A stretch of DNA of 64,000 nt from positions 1 to 64,000 of the forward strand of contig CAWKAP010000006.1 in assembly GCA_963847675.1 (NCBI GenBank), given 5' to 3'. The notes below the pieces were generated by a model. That model made no database searches. It saw only the letters and a program-made list of their open reading frames with translations, and was not told the origin of the DNA. Of this stretch, positions 51,960 to 60,086 are shown one piece after another (the first letter of the stretch is position 1; the number at the start of each line of letters is the position of its first letter). A program made the translations under genes and the position numbers. Origin of the DNA: JADJWR01 sp963847675 (GTDB lineage: Bacteria; Pseudomonadota; Gammaproteobacteria; Burkholderiales; Burkholderiaceae_F).

Positions 51960-52277
51960 TCAGCTTCGCTCGCCGCCTGCGCCGGTCTGCTCGTCGACTT
52001 CGACGATGTCGCGGTCGAGCCGCTCGTCGACACCGATGTCCGCCTCCGCCTGCTGCAGCGCCTCCTCCTCTTCGATCGCGGTGTCGGCCGCCTCGCTCGC
52101 CGCGGCCAGCGCCTGCGCTGCGGTCGGATACGGTCCGAACTCCTGCTGGCCATCGTCGGCCACCCAGTAGTAGCCATCGGGTCGCGCGACCACGCGGTCG
52201 GTTCCGGGCTCCGCCGCCGTGCGGGTCGCGCGCGCTCGTACCGGGGCGGGCCGCGTTGCGTCGCGTTTCCGTGTCAT
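51960..52277 (-). CDS. Small conserved acidic protein with RPDGYYW motif (paralogue of 30500-30799)
   Basis: The product has 105 residues from the ATG at 52277. A basic, Arg-rich N-terminus (TRKRDATRPAPVRARATRTA) is followed by VVARPDGYYWVADDGQQEFG, then PYPTAAQALAAASEAADTAI and a highly acidic C-terminus (EEEEALQQAEADIGVDERLD). The core is clearly related to the product of 30500-30799: RPDGY(H/Y)W, a polar turn, then (E/I)(F/G)GP(F/Y), and a final acidic region with an E-x-DIG or E-x-EIG pattern. No known domain. It is a single gene with the most perfect FNR-like promoter in the window. Confidence 0.75.
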   Translation of the reverse strand: MTRKRDATRPAPVRARATRTAAEPGTDRVVARPDGYYWVADDGQQEFGPYPTAAQALAAASEAADTAIEEEEALQQAEADIGVDERLDRDIVEVDEQTGAGGERS

Positions 52278-52333
52278 GGCTGCCTCCGTCCTGAAAGTCC
52301 TTGCGAACTGCTGCTTCACGCTCCTGCGAGTTC

Positions 52334-52378
52334 ACCGTAGACCGTAGTCGGTGCAGGCGCTTGACCGCCGTCAAGCGC
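52334..52378 (-). promoter_or_regulatory. Strongest FNR-class promoter, small acidic protein
   Basis: A perfect TTGAC-N4-GTCAA occupies 52361-52374, extended to 9-base arms (gcgcttgac and gtcaagcgc, 52357-52378). On the minus strand TACGGT begins at 52339, exactly 35 bases after the site start at 52374. Confidence 0.75.
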
Positions 52379-52434
52379 ATGGGAGCCAATGAGAAGACGT
52401 CGCCTGAGCGGCTCGTGCGTCGGACCGTGACCGT

Positions 52435-53781
52435 TCAGACGCGCGCTTGCAGGCGCTGGCCGAGCATCTCGGGCGTGATCAATGTCACGCCTTTGTCGGT
52501 GACGTGAAAGCGCTTGCGGTCGGTTTCGTCATCGACGCCGACCACCAGACCGGGCGGAATGCGACAGTACTTGTCGACCACCGCGCGCTGCAGCACCGCG
52601 CCCGCGCCGACCTGAACGTTGGGCAGCAATACCGAGTCCTCGATCCGTGCCGCATTGTCGACGCGCACGTTGGTCGACAGCAGCGAGCGCCGCACGACGG
52701 TGCCGCTGACGATGCAGCCGCTGGCGACCAGGGAATCGGGAGCAATGCCGCGACGGTGCTCGTCGTCGAAGACGAACTTGGCCGGCGGCAGCTGCGCCTG
52801 GTGGGTCCAGATCGGCCACTCGCGGTCGTACAGGTTCAGGTCGGGCACGACGCGGGTCAGTTCGAGGTTCGCTTCCCAGAACGCGTCGACCGTGCCGACG
52901 TCGCGCCAGTACGGCCGGCCGCGCGCCATGTTGACGCAGCTTGCGCGGAAGTTGTGCGCGCGCAGTCTGCAGCCCTCGGCGAGCATGGCCGGGATCAGGT
53001 TGCGGCCGAAATCGTGCTCCGACCCCGGCGTGGCTGCATCGAGCGCAAGCGCGGCGTACAGCGACTCGGCGTTGAACACATAGACGCCCATGCTGACGAG
53101 CGCGATGCCGGGCTCCCCAGGCATCGGCCGCGGCTGCGCCGGCTTTTCGTCGAAGCGGCGGATCCAGCCTTCGCCATCGACCTCGATCACGCCGAACGCC
53201 GACGCTTCGGCAAGTGGCACCTCGATGCAGGCGATCGTCGCCTGTGCGCTGCTATCGACGTGCTCGGCCAGCAGCACCTGGTAGTCCATCTTGTAGACGT
53301 GATCGCCGGCCAGCACGACCACGTACCGCGGGCCGTGCCGCAGCAGCAGGTCGACGTTCTGATGGACGGCATCGGCCGTGCCGCGGTACCAGACCGGCTC
53401 GAGCCGCTGCTGCGCCGGCAGCAGTTCGACGAACTCGTCGAAGCGGCCGTCGAGGAAGCTCCACGCCCGCTGCAGGTGACCGATCAGGCTCTGCGCCTTG
53501 TACTGCGTGCACACGCCGACGCGGCGCAGGCCGGAATTGACGCAGTTGGACAGCGTGAAGTCGATGATCCGGTAGCTGCCGCCGAAGGAGACGGCCGGCT
53601 TGGCGCGCCAGTTGGTCAGTTGCGCCAGCCTCGTGCCGCGCCCACCAGCCAGCACGATCGCCATCGAGTTGCGCACATAGGTGCTGGGTATGCGCGCCAG
53701 CAGCCGGTCGCTGCGCTCCTGCGCGTCCTTGAGTTCCGGCCCCGGATTCGATTTGACCGGTCTTTCGGCGATCTCAGCCAT
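52435..53781 (-). CDS. glgC: Glucose-1-phosphate adenylyltransferase
   Basis: The product has 448 residues. Motifs: NSMAIVLAGGRGTRLAQLTN (nucleotide loop, about residues 40-58), KPAVSFGGSYRIIDFTLSNC, WYRGTADAVHQN, VVLAGDHVYKMDY (catalytic Asp), EKPAQPRPMPG and VSMGVYVFN. The C-terminal left-handed beta-helix has GCIVSGTVVRRSLLS and IEDSVLLPNVQVGAGAVLQR. It makes ADP-glucose for glycogen. The N-terminal extension of about 37 residues is a little longer than usual. No other glycogen genes are adjacent. It has its own FNR-like promoter, suggesting carbon storage under the same signal as the stress genes. Confidence 0.95.
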   Translation of the reverse strand: MAEIAERPVKSNPGPELKDAQERSDRLLARIPSTYVRNSMAIVLAGGRGTRLAQLTNWRAKPAVSFGGSYRIIDFTLSNCVNSGLRRVGVCTQYKAQSLIGHLQRAWSFLDGRFDEFVELLPAQQRLEPVWYRGTADAVHQNVDLLLRHGPRYVVVLAGDHVYKMDYQVLLAEHVDSSAQATIACIEVPLAEASAFGVIEVDGEGWIRRFDEKPAQPRPMPGEPGIALVSMGVYVFNAESLYAALALDAATPGSEHDFGRNLIPAMLAEGCRLRAHNFRASCVNMARGRPYWRDVGTVDAFWEANLELTRVVPDLNLYDREWPIWTHQAQLPPAKFVFDDEHRRGIAPDSLVASGCIVSGTVVRRSLLSTNVRVDNAARIEDSVLLPNVQVGAGAVLQRAVVDKYCRIPPGLVVGVDDETDRKRFHVTDKGVTLITPEMLGQRLQARV

Positions 53782-53815
53782 ACGACCTCCGCGAGGGGGC
53801 CTGAAATCTCCTCAA

Positions 53816-53865
53816 CCTATACCTGCTGGCGCGCGTTCGGCCATGACGGCTGTCAACAGCCGTCA
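53816..53865 (-). promoter_or_regulatory. FNR-class promoter of glgC
   Basis: Read on the minus strand, TTGAC-AGCC-GTCAT (53856-53843) precedes TATAGG (53821-53816) by exactly 35 bases. The site is embedded in a 9-base inverted repeat (tgacggctg 53844-53852, cagccgtca 53857-53865) that could also act as an operator or hairpin. Confidence 0.65.
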
Positions 53866-53928
53866 CGCATGAAAGCTACGCATACCGCGTCGACGGCACG
53901 TCGCCACCGCCACGCGCGACCGGCGAAG

Positions 53929-54267
53929 TCAGCCGAGCCGGAAGCGCGCGCGCAGCGTGCGGTGCTGGAAGACCCAGGCCGCGAGCAGCGTGATTGCCGC
54001 AACGGCACCGAGGATCAGCGCCAGCCTCAGGACCGGCTGCCCGGCGGCCACGCGCATCGCCGCGAACACGGCCAGTGTGCGCAGCCACTCGAGCGCGCCG
54101 AGCACCAGCGCGACCTGCAGCGTCCGCGCCGCCCACCAGCGCGGCACCGCGAGCAACGGGGTCAGCGCAATCGACAGCGCGGCGAGCGGGAGCCAGTCGG
54201 CGCGATAGAAGTGCGCGGCCAGCAGCAGCAGTGCGAGCAACGGAAGCAGCAGCCGGACGATGAGCAT
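53929..54267 (-). CDS. Small four-helix membrane protein
   Basis: The product has about 112 residues from the ATG at 54267 (MLIVRLLLPLLALLLLAAHF). Hydrophobic segments lie at about 1-20, 27-45, 50-73 and 80-103, with basic residues at the ends. It has no recognised domain. It is the last gene of a minus-strand set with the FAD oxidoreductase and cyclopropane-synthase-like genes, and may be a membrane partner of those lipid-modifying enzymes. Confidence 0.65.
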   Translation of the reverse strand: MLIVRLLLPLLALLLLAAHFYRADWLPLAALSIALTPLLAVPRWWAARTLQVALVLGALEWLRTLAVFAAMRVAAGQPVLRLALILGAVAAITLLAAWVFQHRTLRARFRLG

Positions 54268-54312
54268 CGGAAATTGTCGGCGCGCTGCCAGCAAGTGGTC
54301 CGTGCGGCGCGT

Positions 54313-55654
54313 CTAATGCCGCAGCACGCACTTGGCGTACAGGTCGCCGAGTCGGCCTTGCGGGTCGTAGCGCGCCTTCAGCCGCCGGTAGGCCTCGCCG
54401 CCGTAGGTGGCCCGGAATTCGTCGGCAGCGTAGTAGCTGTCCGAATACAGCGACTTGATCCCCCCCAGGCGCGCGACCTCGCGCTCGACGAGCCGGTTGA
54501 AATGGCCCGGCGGATGGGCCTCGCGCCGGCGCACGACGTCCCAGAAGCCGAAGTTCACGTACAGACCGGCGCGACGCGGGAAGAGCGGAAACGATGCCGC
54601 CTGAGGCGTGGCGCCGATCGGGCAGATCCACACCGGCAGGATGCCGATCTCGCGCAGCAGGAAGGCGAGGAACTCGGCAGCGTTTTCAATCGGCAGGTCG
54701 ACGTCCTGGATCACCGATTCACGGTGCCAGCCGGAGAACCGGTCGAGTGCCCGCGTGAGGCCCAACCGGCTGTTCAGCCGCATCAGCTTCGTATACGTGC
54801 GCGAGTTCAGCCGCTTCCGGCCGTACAGGCGGCGCAGCCAGGGCCGCTGTGCGCCGAGGTTCTTCGAGCACCAGAACCAGTCGGTGTCCCAGCGCCACAG
54901 GTAGTCGTGCACGGTCAGGTAGTCGAGTTCGCGCTCGAGCAGCGAGCGGTAGTAGATGCGCTCGAACGTGTAGTCGGAAACGTATGGCGCGGCGTCGACG
55001 AAGCGCGCCGTGCTGAGCACGATCGTGCCGGCATCGAAGACCACGCCGTCGACGAAATCGGCGTCGCCGCGCGCAGGCCTGCGCGAGTGCGGCGAAGAAG
55101 CCTGCCGCCTCGCCGAAGCGCCGGTGCTCGACGGCCACGTGGTGCGTCACCGGCATCGTCGCGGCGCGCACGCGCAGCGCGTAGCCGAGCGTGCCGTAGG
55201 AGTTGGCAAAGCCGTGGAAGAGATCGGCGTGCTCGTTGTCGGGCCGCGCGCGGACGATCTCGCCGGCGCCGGTGAGAACGTCGAGTTCGAGCACGGTTTC
55301 GTGCACCAGGCCGTGGCGGAACGACGTGGCCTCGATGCCGACGCCGGCCACCGCGCCGCCGAGCGTGATCGACTTCAGCTGCGGCACCACGGCCGGCATC
55401 ACGCCCTGTGCGAGACAGGCGTCGGTCAGCGCGTCGTACGGCACCATGCCTTCGGCGTCGACCCAGCCGGCCGAGCCGTCCACGCCGAGAACGTGGTCGA
55501 ACCCGCGCACGTCGAGCCGGCGCTTGTTCGACTCCGCGCGATCGCGGAACAGGTTCGACGTCGACTTGGCGAGGCCGACGCTTTCGGCCCGCGCCAGCGC
55601 GGCGCGCAGCGCCTGGCAGCGTCGCTCGTGTTCGGGGTAGGCGGCTTCAGCCAC
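54313..55654 (-). CDS. FAD-binding oxidoreductase (GlcD/DHCR24-like), one frameshift
   Basis: The GTG at 55654 overlaps the end of the methyltransferase gene. The first part has VRGFDHVLGVDGSAGWVDAE and AVVPQLKSITLGGAVAGVGI, the PCMH-type FAD-binding fold with the GGAVAG loop, followed by FANSYGTLGYALRVRAATM. An indel near 55080 separates this from the second part, TFERIYYRSLLERELDYLTV, WFWCSKNLGAQRPWLRRLYG and LYVNFGFWDVVRRREAHPPG. Intact length would be about 446 residues. Similar FAD proteins (BfaA/TmsA in actinomycetes) reduce a methylene-fatty acyl group made by the partner methyltransferase. Confidence 0.82.
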
Positions 55655-56891
55655 CCGCGGACTCCTGCGGCGCCGGCTTGTCGTACAGGAACGCGCGGCT
55701 CATCGGATAGGTCCGCGGCGTGCGGCGGTTCTTGCCGAAGGTGACCTGGTACAGGCCGGTGATGCCATTGTCCGCCCGGAACATCTCGGCGCAGCCGACC
55801 AGGTAGGTGCGCCAGATGCGCCGGAAGCGCTCGTCGAAGCGCGCCGGATCCAGGCGCCGGATGTCGTCCCAGTGGGCGTCGAAGCGTTCGGCCCAGGCCT
55901 CGAGCGTCAGCACGTAGTGACGGCGCAGGTTCTCGATGTCGATGATCTCGAGCCCGTACTTGTCCATCGCGTCGAGCGCCTCGGTCAGGCTGGGAATCCA
56001 GCCGCCCGGGAACACGTGGTCGCGGATGAAGAACTCGGTCGGGTACTGGCCGACGTGGCCGATGAAGTGCAGCATGCCCAGCCCGCCGGGCTTCAGGAAA
56101 TCGGCGTGCGCCTTGACCACCTCGTCGATCTGGTCGCGGCCGGCGTGCTCGAGCACGCCGATCGAGACCACCTTGTCGTACTGGCGGTCGACGTCGCGGA
56201 AATCGGCCTCGCGCACGTCGAGTTGCCCGCCCAGCCCGCGCCGGCCGATCTCGTCGCGCAGCCAGTCGACCTGCTCGGTCGTGGTGTTGAGCCCGCTGAC
56301 CCGCGCGCCGTAGTGCTTCGCGGCGTGGAACATGAAGCCGCCGAAGCCGCAGCCGATGTCGATCACCGACTCGCCGGGTGCGAGCAGCACCTTGCGGCAG
56401 ACATGCTCGACCTTGTTGACCTGCGCCTGCTCGACCGTCGACGTGCCCTCGCTCCAGTAGGCGCAGGTGTACATCATCAGCTCGCGGTCGAGCCAGTAGC
56501 GGTAGAAATCCGCGCCCAGGCCGTAGTGGAAACGGGCGTTGTCCTTGGCGCGCTGCCAGTCCTTGTTGTTGCGCGTGAACTCGTGCCAGCGGTTGCGCAG
56601 CCGCACCAGCGGCGCGGGCTGCGAGAAGCCGGCCTCCAGCCCGAGCGCGAACAGCGCCGCGAGGTCGCCTTCGATGTCGACCTGGCCGTCGAAGTAGCCG
56701 TCGAGCAGTCCGATGTGGCCGAACAGGACGGCACGGCGCTGCGCCGCCGCCGTTTTGAAGCGCAGGGTGAACTCGGGCGCAGCGGCCGCAGGCCCGTGTC
56801 GAACGTCGCTGCCGTCGGCATAGACGACGCGCAGCGGCCGCGTCGAGCGCGCACAGACCGCGCGCAGGCGGGAATCGATCAGCGTCTTCAT
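55647..56891 (-). CDS. Cyclopropane-fatty-acyl-phospholipid-synthase-like methyltransferase
   Basis: The start MKTLIDSRLRAVCARSTRPL at 56891 is preferred; the frame upstream of it is not conserved. The product has 414 residues. Motifs: GLGADFYRYWLDRELMMYTC, YWSEGTSTVEQAQVNK, the SAM loop VIDIGCGFGGFMFHAAKHYG (about residues 185-200), SIGVLEHAGRDQIDEVV, and IENLRRHYVLTLEAWAERFD near the C-terminus. It methylates unsaturated acyl chains of phospholipids using SAM. Because an FAD oxidoreductase gene follows immediately, the product may be a methyl-branched rather than a cyclopropane chain (as in BfaB/TmsB). Confidence 0.88.
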   Translation of the reverse strand: MKTLIDSRLRAVCARSTRPLRVVYADGSDVRHGPAAAAPEFTLRFKTAAAQRRAVLFGHIGLLDGYFDGQVDIEGDLAALFALGLEAGFSQPAPLVRLRNRWHEFTRNNKDWQRAKDNARFHYGLGADFYRYWLDRELMMYTCAYWSEGTSTVEQAQVNKVEHVCRKVLLAPGESVIDIGCGFGGFMFHAAKHYGARVSGLNTTTEQVDWLRDEIGRRGLGGQLDVREADFRDVDRQYDKVVSIGVLEHAGRDQIDEVVKAHADFLKPGGLGMLHFIGHVGQYPTEFFIRDHVFPGGWIPSLTEALDAMDKYGLEIIDIENLRRHYVLTLEAWAERFDAHWDDIRRLDPARFDERFRRIWRTYLVGCAEMFRADNGITGLYQVTFGKNRRTPRTYPMSRAFLYDKPAPQESAGG

Positions 56892-57091
56892 CTTGGTCTT
56901 GTCGATCGGCAGGGATCCGCACCAACGATTCTCCGGCGCCGCGAACGCACTGTCGATGACCGGCATCACACGCTTGGCCGGGCCGGGCGCGCCCGCCGAG
57001 GCAAGCCGGCGGCACGGCTTGCGCATTTCTGCCGAGCGGGCATCATCGCAGTTCGACCCGTCGCCACGCCCGACTTTCACCGCCCGCCCGC

Positions 57092-58459
57092 ATGATCAAC
57101 AAGATCGTCGCCTCGATCGAGGCCGCGCTCGCCGACGTGCCTGATGGCGCGACGATCATGCTTGGCGGCTTCGGAGCGGCCGGCCTGCCGGCCGAACTGA
57201 TCGACGGGCTGATCGCGCAGGGCGCCAAGGAACTGACGATCGTCAACAACAACGCCGGCAACGGCGAGACCGGGCTGGCCGCGCTGCTGCAGGCGCGACG
57301 GGTGCGCAAGATCGTCTGTTCGTTCCCGCGCCAGGTCGATTCCTACGTGTTCGACGGCCTGTATCGCGCCGGCGAGATCGAGCTCGAACTCGTGCCGCAG
57401 GGCAACCTGGCCGAACGGATCCGCGCCGCCGGCGCCGGGATCGGCGCGTTCTTCACGCCGACCGGCTACGGCACCGAGCTGACCAAGGGCAAGGAAACGC
57501 GGCTGATCGACGGCCGCGGCTACGTGCTCGAGTATCCGATCCACGCCGACTTCGCGCTGATCAAGGCCGACCGCGGCGACCGCTGGGGCAACCTCGTCTA
57601 CCGCAAGACGGCGCGCAATTTCGGCCCGATCATGGCCGCCGCGGCGAAGATCACCGTGGCCACCGTGCACGAGGTCGTCGAGCTGGGCAGCCTCGACCCC
57701 GAGGCGATCGTCACGCCGGGCCCGTACGTCAAGCGCATGGTGCGGATCGCGCGTGCGCGCGACGCAGCCGGCAGGGGTGAGGCCCGCCTGATGGACGCCG
57801 CCGTGAAACGCTGGACACGCGAGCAGATGGCGGCGCGGGTGGCGAACGACATCCCGGACGGAGCGGTGGTCAACCTCGGCATCGGCCTGCCGACGCTGGT
57901 CGCCAACTATCTGCCGCGCGACCGCGAGGTCGTCCTGCACAGCGAAAATGGCGTGCTCGGCATGGGTCCGGCGCCGCGCGCGGGCGAAGAGGACTTCGAC
58001 CTGATCAACGCCGGCAAGTCGCCGGTCACGCTGCTGCCGGGCGGCTGCTTCTTCCACCATGCCGACAGCTTCGCGCTGATGCGCGGCGGGCACCTGGACA
58101 TCTGCGTGCTCGGCGCGTTCCAGGTTTCAGTGCGCGGCGACCTCGCCAACTGGCACACCGGCGAGCCGGGCGCGATCCCGGCGGTGGGCGGCGCGATGGA
58201 TCTCGCGATCGGCGCCCGGCAGACCTTCGTGATGATGGAACACCTGACCAAGCGCGGCGAGAGCAAGCTGGTCGACGAATGCAGCTATCCGCTGACCGGG
58301 CTCGCCTGCGTCAGCCGCGTCTACACCGACCTGGCGGTGATCGACGTGACCCGGGAAGGGTTGCGTGCGGTCGAATTGATCGACGGGCTGTCGTTCGACG
58401 AGCTGGTCAGGCTCTCCGGCGTGCCGATCCTGCCGCCGGCCCATGGAGCACAACGATGA
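57092..58459 (+). CDS. 3-oxoacid CoA-transferase, fused alpha and beta subunits
   Basis: The product has 455 residues. The first half is the A subunit: TIMLGGFGAAGLPAELIDGL (oxyanion GGFG), SFPRQVDSYVFDGLYRAGEI and AFFTPTGYGTELTKGKETR. The second half, from about residue 235, is the B subunit: RVANDIPDGAVVNLGIGLPT with VANYLP, the catalytic Glu in LHSENGVLGMGPAP, and GGAMDLAIGARQTFVMMEHL. Fusion of the two subunits is as in eukaryotic SCOT and some bacteria. Likely donors and acceptors are succinyl-CoA and acetoacetate or 3-oxoadipate. The next gene starts in its stop (ATGA). It may serve ring-cleavage products, given the box genes nearby. Confidence 0.9.
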   Translation: MINKIVASIEAALADVPDGATIMLGGFGAAGLPAELIDGLIAQGAKELTIVNNNAGNGETGLAALLQARRVRKIVCSFPRQVDSYVFDGLYRAGEIELELVPQGNLAERIRAAGAGIGAFFTPTGYGTELTKGKETRLIDGRGYVLEYPIHADFALIKADRGDRWGNLVYRKTARNFGPIMAAAAKITVATVHEVVELGSLDPEAIVTPGPYVKRMVRIARARDAAGRGEARLMDAAVKRWTREQMAARVANDIPDGAVVNLGIGLPTLVANYLPRDREVVLHSENGVLGMGPAPRAGEEDFDLINAGKSPVTLLPGGCFFHHADSFALMRGGHLDICVLGAFQVSVRGDLANWHTGEPGAIPAVGGAMDLAIGARQTFVMMEHLTKRGESKLVDECSYPLTGLACVSRVYTDLAVIDVTREGLRAVELIDGLSFDELVRLSGVPILPPAHGAQR

Positions 58460-59469
58460 AGGTCTTCGAGATCCGCGGCGACTGGGGCTTCGATCATCTG
58501 CAGCTCGGCACGCGCCCCGATCCGCGTCCCGGCTCCGGCGAGGTGCTGCTGCGGATGAAGGCGGCGTCGCTGAACTACCGCGATCTCGTCGTTCCCAACC
58601 GCGGCTACGGCGCCTTCACCGGCAACCTGCCGCTGATCCCGCTCTCCGACGGCGTCGGCGAAGTCGTCGAGGCCGGCCCCGGCGTGACGCGCGTGAAGGC
58701 CGGCGATCGCGTCTGCCCGTGCTTTCACCAGTCGTGGATCGGCGGCGCACCCGACCTGGAACGGCTGACGCGAACGCTCGGCGGCCCCGTCGACGGCACG
58801 ATGGCCGAACTGATGTGCCTGCCGGCCGAAGGGGTCGTCAAGGTGCCGGCGCACCTGAGCGACGAACAGGCGGCGGCCCTACCCTGCGCCGCGCTCACCG
58901 CGTGGAGCGCGCTGGTCACCTACGACTCGCTGGCCCCCGGCTCGCGCGTTCTGGTGCAGGGCACCGGCGGGGTGGCGCTGTTCGCCGTGCAGTTCGGCAA
59001 GCTCGCCGGCTGCCACGTGACGGTGATCTCGTCGAGCGACGAGAAGCTCGCCCGGGCGAAGAAGCTCGGGGCGGATGCCGGCATCAACTACGTCGCCACG
59101 CCGGAGTGGTCGAAGGCGACGCGCGAGGTGACCGGCGGGCGCGGCTTCGACCACATCGTCGAACTCGGCGGCGAGAAGACGCTGCCGCAATCGCTGCGCG
59201 CGATCCGTCCCGGCGGGACGATCTCGATGATCGGCGTGCTGTCGGGCTCGGCGCTCGCCGCGCCGCTCGGCCACGTGGTCACGCGGCAGGTGCGCCTGCA
59301 GGGCATCACGGTCGGCTCGCGCGACGGCTTCGAGGCGATGATGCGGGCAATCGACCAGCACCGCGTCGTCCCGGTCGTCGACCAGGTGTTCGCCTTCGAG
59401 CAGCTGAAGGAAGCCATGGAGGCGCTCAAACGCGGCGCGCACTTCGGGAAGATCTGCATCCGGCATTGA
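58456..59469 (+). CDS. Medium-chain dehydrogenase (quinone-oxidoreductase-like)
   Basis: The product has 337 residues. The N-terminal GroES-like domain has VLLRMKAASLNYRDLVVPN and IPLSDGVGEVVEAGPGVTRV. The Rossmann domain has SRVLVQGTGGVALFAVQFGK and VISSSDEKLARAKKLGADAG, and the C-terminal part is FEQLKEAMEALKRGAHFGKI. The structural and catalytic zinc-site residues (Cys cluster) are not evident, so it is probably a zinc-free NAD(P)H-dependent reductase. It is translationally coupled to the CoA-transferase, which suggests action on a related acyl-CoA or enone; the substrate is not known. Confidence 0.87.
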   Translation: MKVFEIRGDWGFDHLQLGTRPDPRPGSGEVLLRMKAASLNYRDLVVPNRGYGAFTGNLPLIPLSDGVGEVVEAGPGVTRVKAGDRVCPCFHQSWIGGAPDLERLTRTLGGPVDGTMAELMCLPAEGVVKVPAHLSDEQAAALPCAALTAWSALVTYDSLAPGSRVLVQGTGGVALFAVQFGKLAGCHVTVISSSDEKLARAKKLGADAGINYVATPEWSKATREVTGGRGFDHIVELGGEKTLPQSLRAIRPGGTISMIGVLSGSALAAPLGHVVTRQVRLQGITVGSRDGFEAMMRAIDQHRVVPVVDQVFAFEQLKEAMEALKRGAHFGKICIRH

Positions 59470-59531
59470 ACGCCGGCCGGTGCTCTTTGCTTGTTCAACC
59501 GGACACGAAGTCGACTGCTAGCATTTCCGTC

Positions 59532-59753
59532 ATGATCGATTGGTCGTCATGCTCCGCTGTCGAACGAGACCCCGAGCGCGTAAGCGGTGCGTGGGTGTTC
59601 CGCGGTACGCGAGTGCCCGTCGCGGCGCTTTTCGAGAATCTCGAGGATGGCGCCCAGATCGCGCAGTTCGTCGAGTGGTTTCCCGGCGTGACCCTGCAAC
59701 AGGCGCGTGCCGTGCTCGAACACGCAGCGCGCAGCAGCCTGGCCGCTGCCTGA
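59532..59753 (+). CDS. DUF433-family antitoxin
   Basis: The product has 73 residues. The family core is VSGAWVFRGTRVPVAALFEN, followed by LEDGAQIAQFVEWFPGVTLQ and ARAVLEHAARSS, a short winged-helix-like fold that binds DNA and the toxin. The toxin gene begins directly after the stop codon (TGA at 59751-59753, GTG at 59754). The pair is typical of chromosomal toxin-antitoxin modules. Confidence 0.85.
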   Translation: MIDWSSCSAVERDPERVSGAWVFRGTRVPVAALFENLEDGAQIAQFVEWFPGVTLQQARAVLEHAARSSLAAA

Positions 59754-60075
59754 GTGCGCGTACTCTTTCGACCAGGGCACGCCGGTTCCATTACGCCGGT
59801 TCCTGACGCAGCACGAGGTGTCGACGGTGTTCGAGCGCGGTTGGTCGATGCTGAAGAACGGCGAATTGCTCGTTGCTGCCGAGTCGGCCGGCTTTGCCAT
59901 ATTGGTGACCACCGACACGAATCTGAGGTACCAGCAGAACCTGCGTGCTCGACGGATCTCGGTCGTCGTCCTGAGCACGCCGAGCTGGCCTCGAATCCAG
60001 AGCGCGATCGCGGCCGTAGTTGAAGCGATCGATCGTGCCGAAGCGGCTTCGTTTGCGGAGGTCGATATTCCTTAG
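59754..60075 (+). CDS. PIN-like toxin (DUF5615 family), one frameshift
   Basis: The GTG at 59754 gives VRVLF, then a run of three T (59766-59768) carries one base too many. Removing one gives the family N-terminus VRVLFDQGTPVPLRRFL with the metal-binding Asp. The rest, ELLVAAESAGFAILVTTDTN and LRYQQNLRARRISVVVLST, is intact and ends at 60075. The intact protein would be about 106 residues and act as a ribonuclease-type toxin. The frame break near the start would silence it if real; a sequencing error in the T run is equally likely. Confidence 0.75.
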
Positions 60076-60086
60076 CGCCCGCAGCT

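Noticed and set aside
52447..55275. Plus-strand open frame of 942 residues opposite glgC and the FAD oxidoreductase
   Set aside because: Antisense shadow of glgC and neighbours; no recognisable motif.
56892..57091. FNR-like site between the methyltransferase and CoA-transferase genes
   Set aside because: No TTGAC or GTCAA half-site was seen in the 200-base divergent region, so the lipid and CoA-transferase operons are not placed in the regulon.
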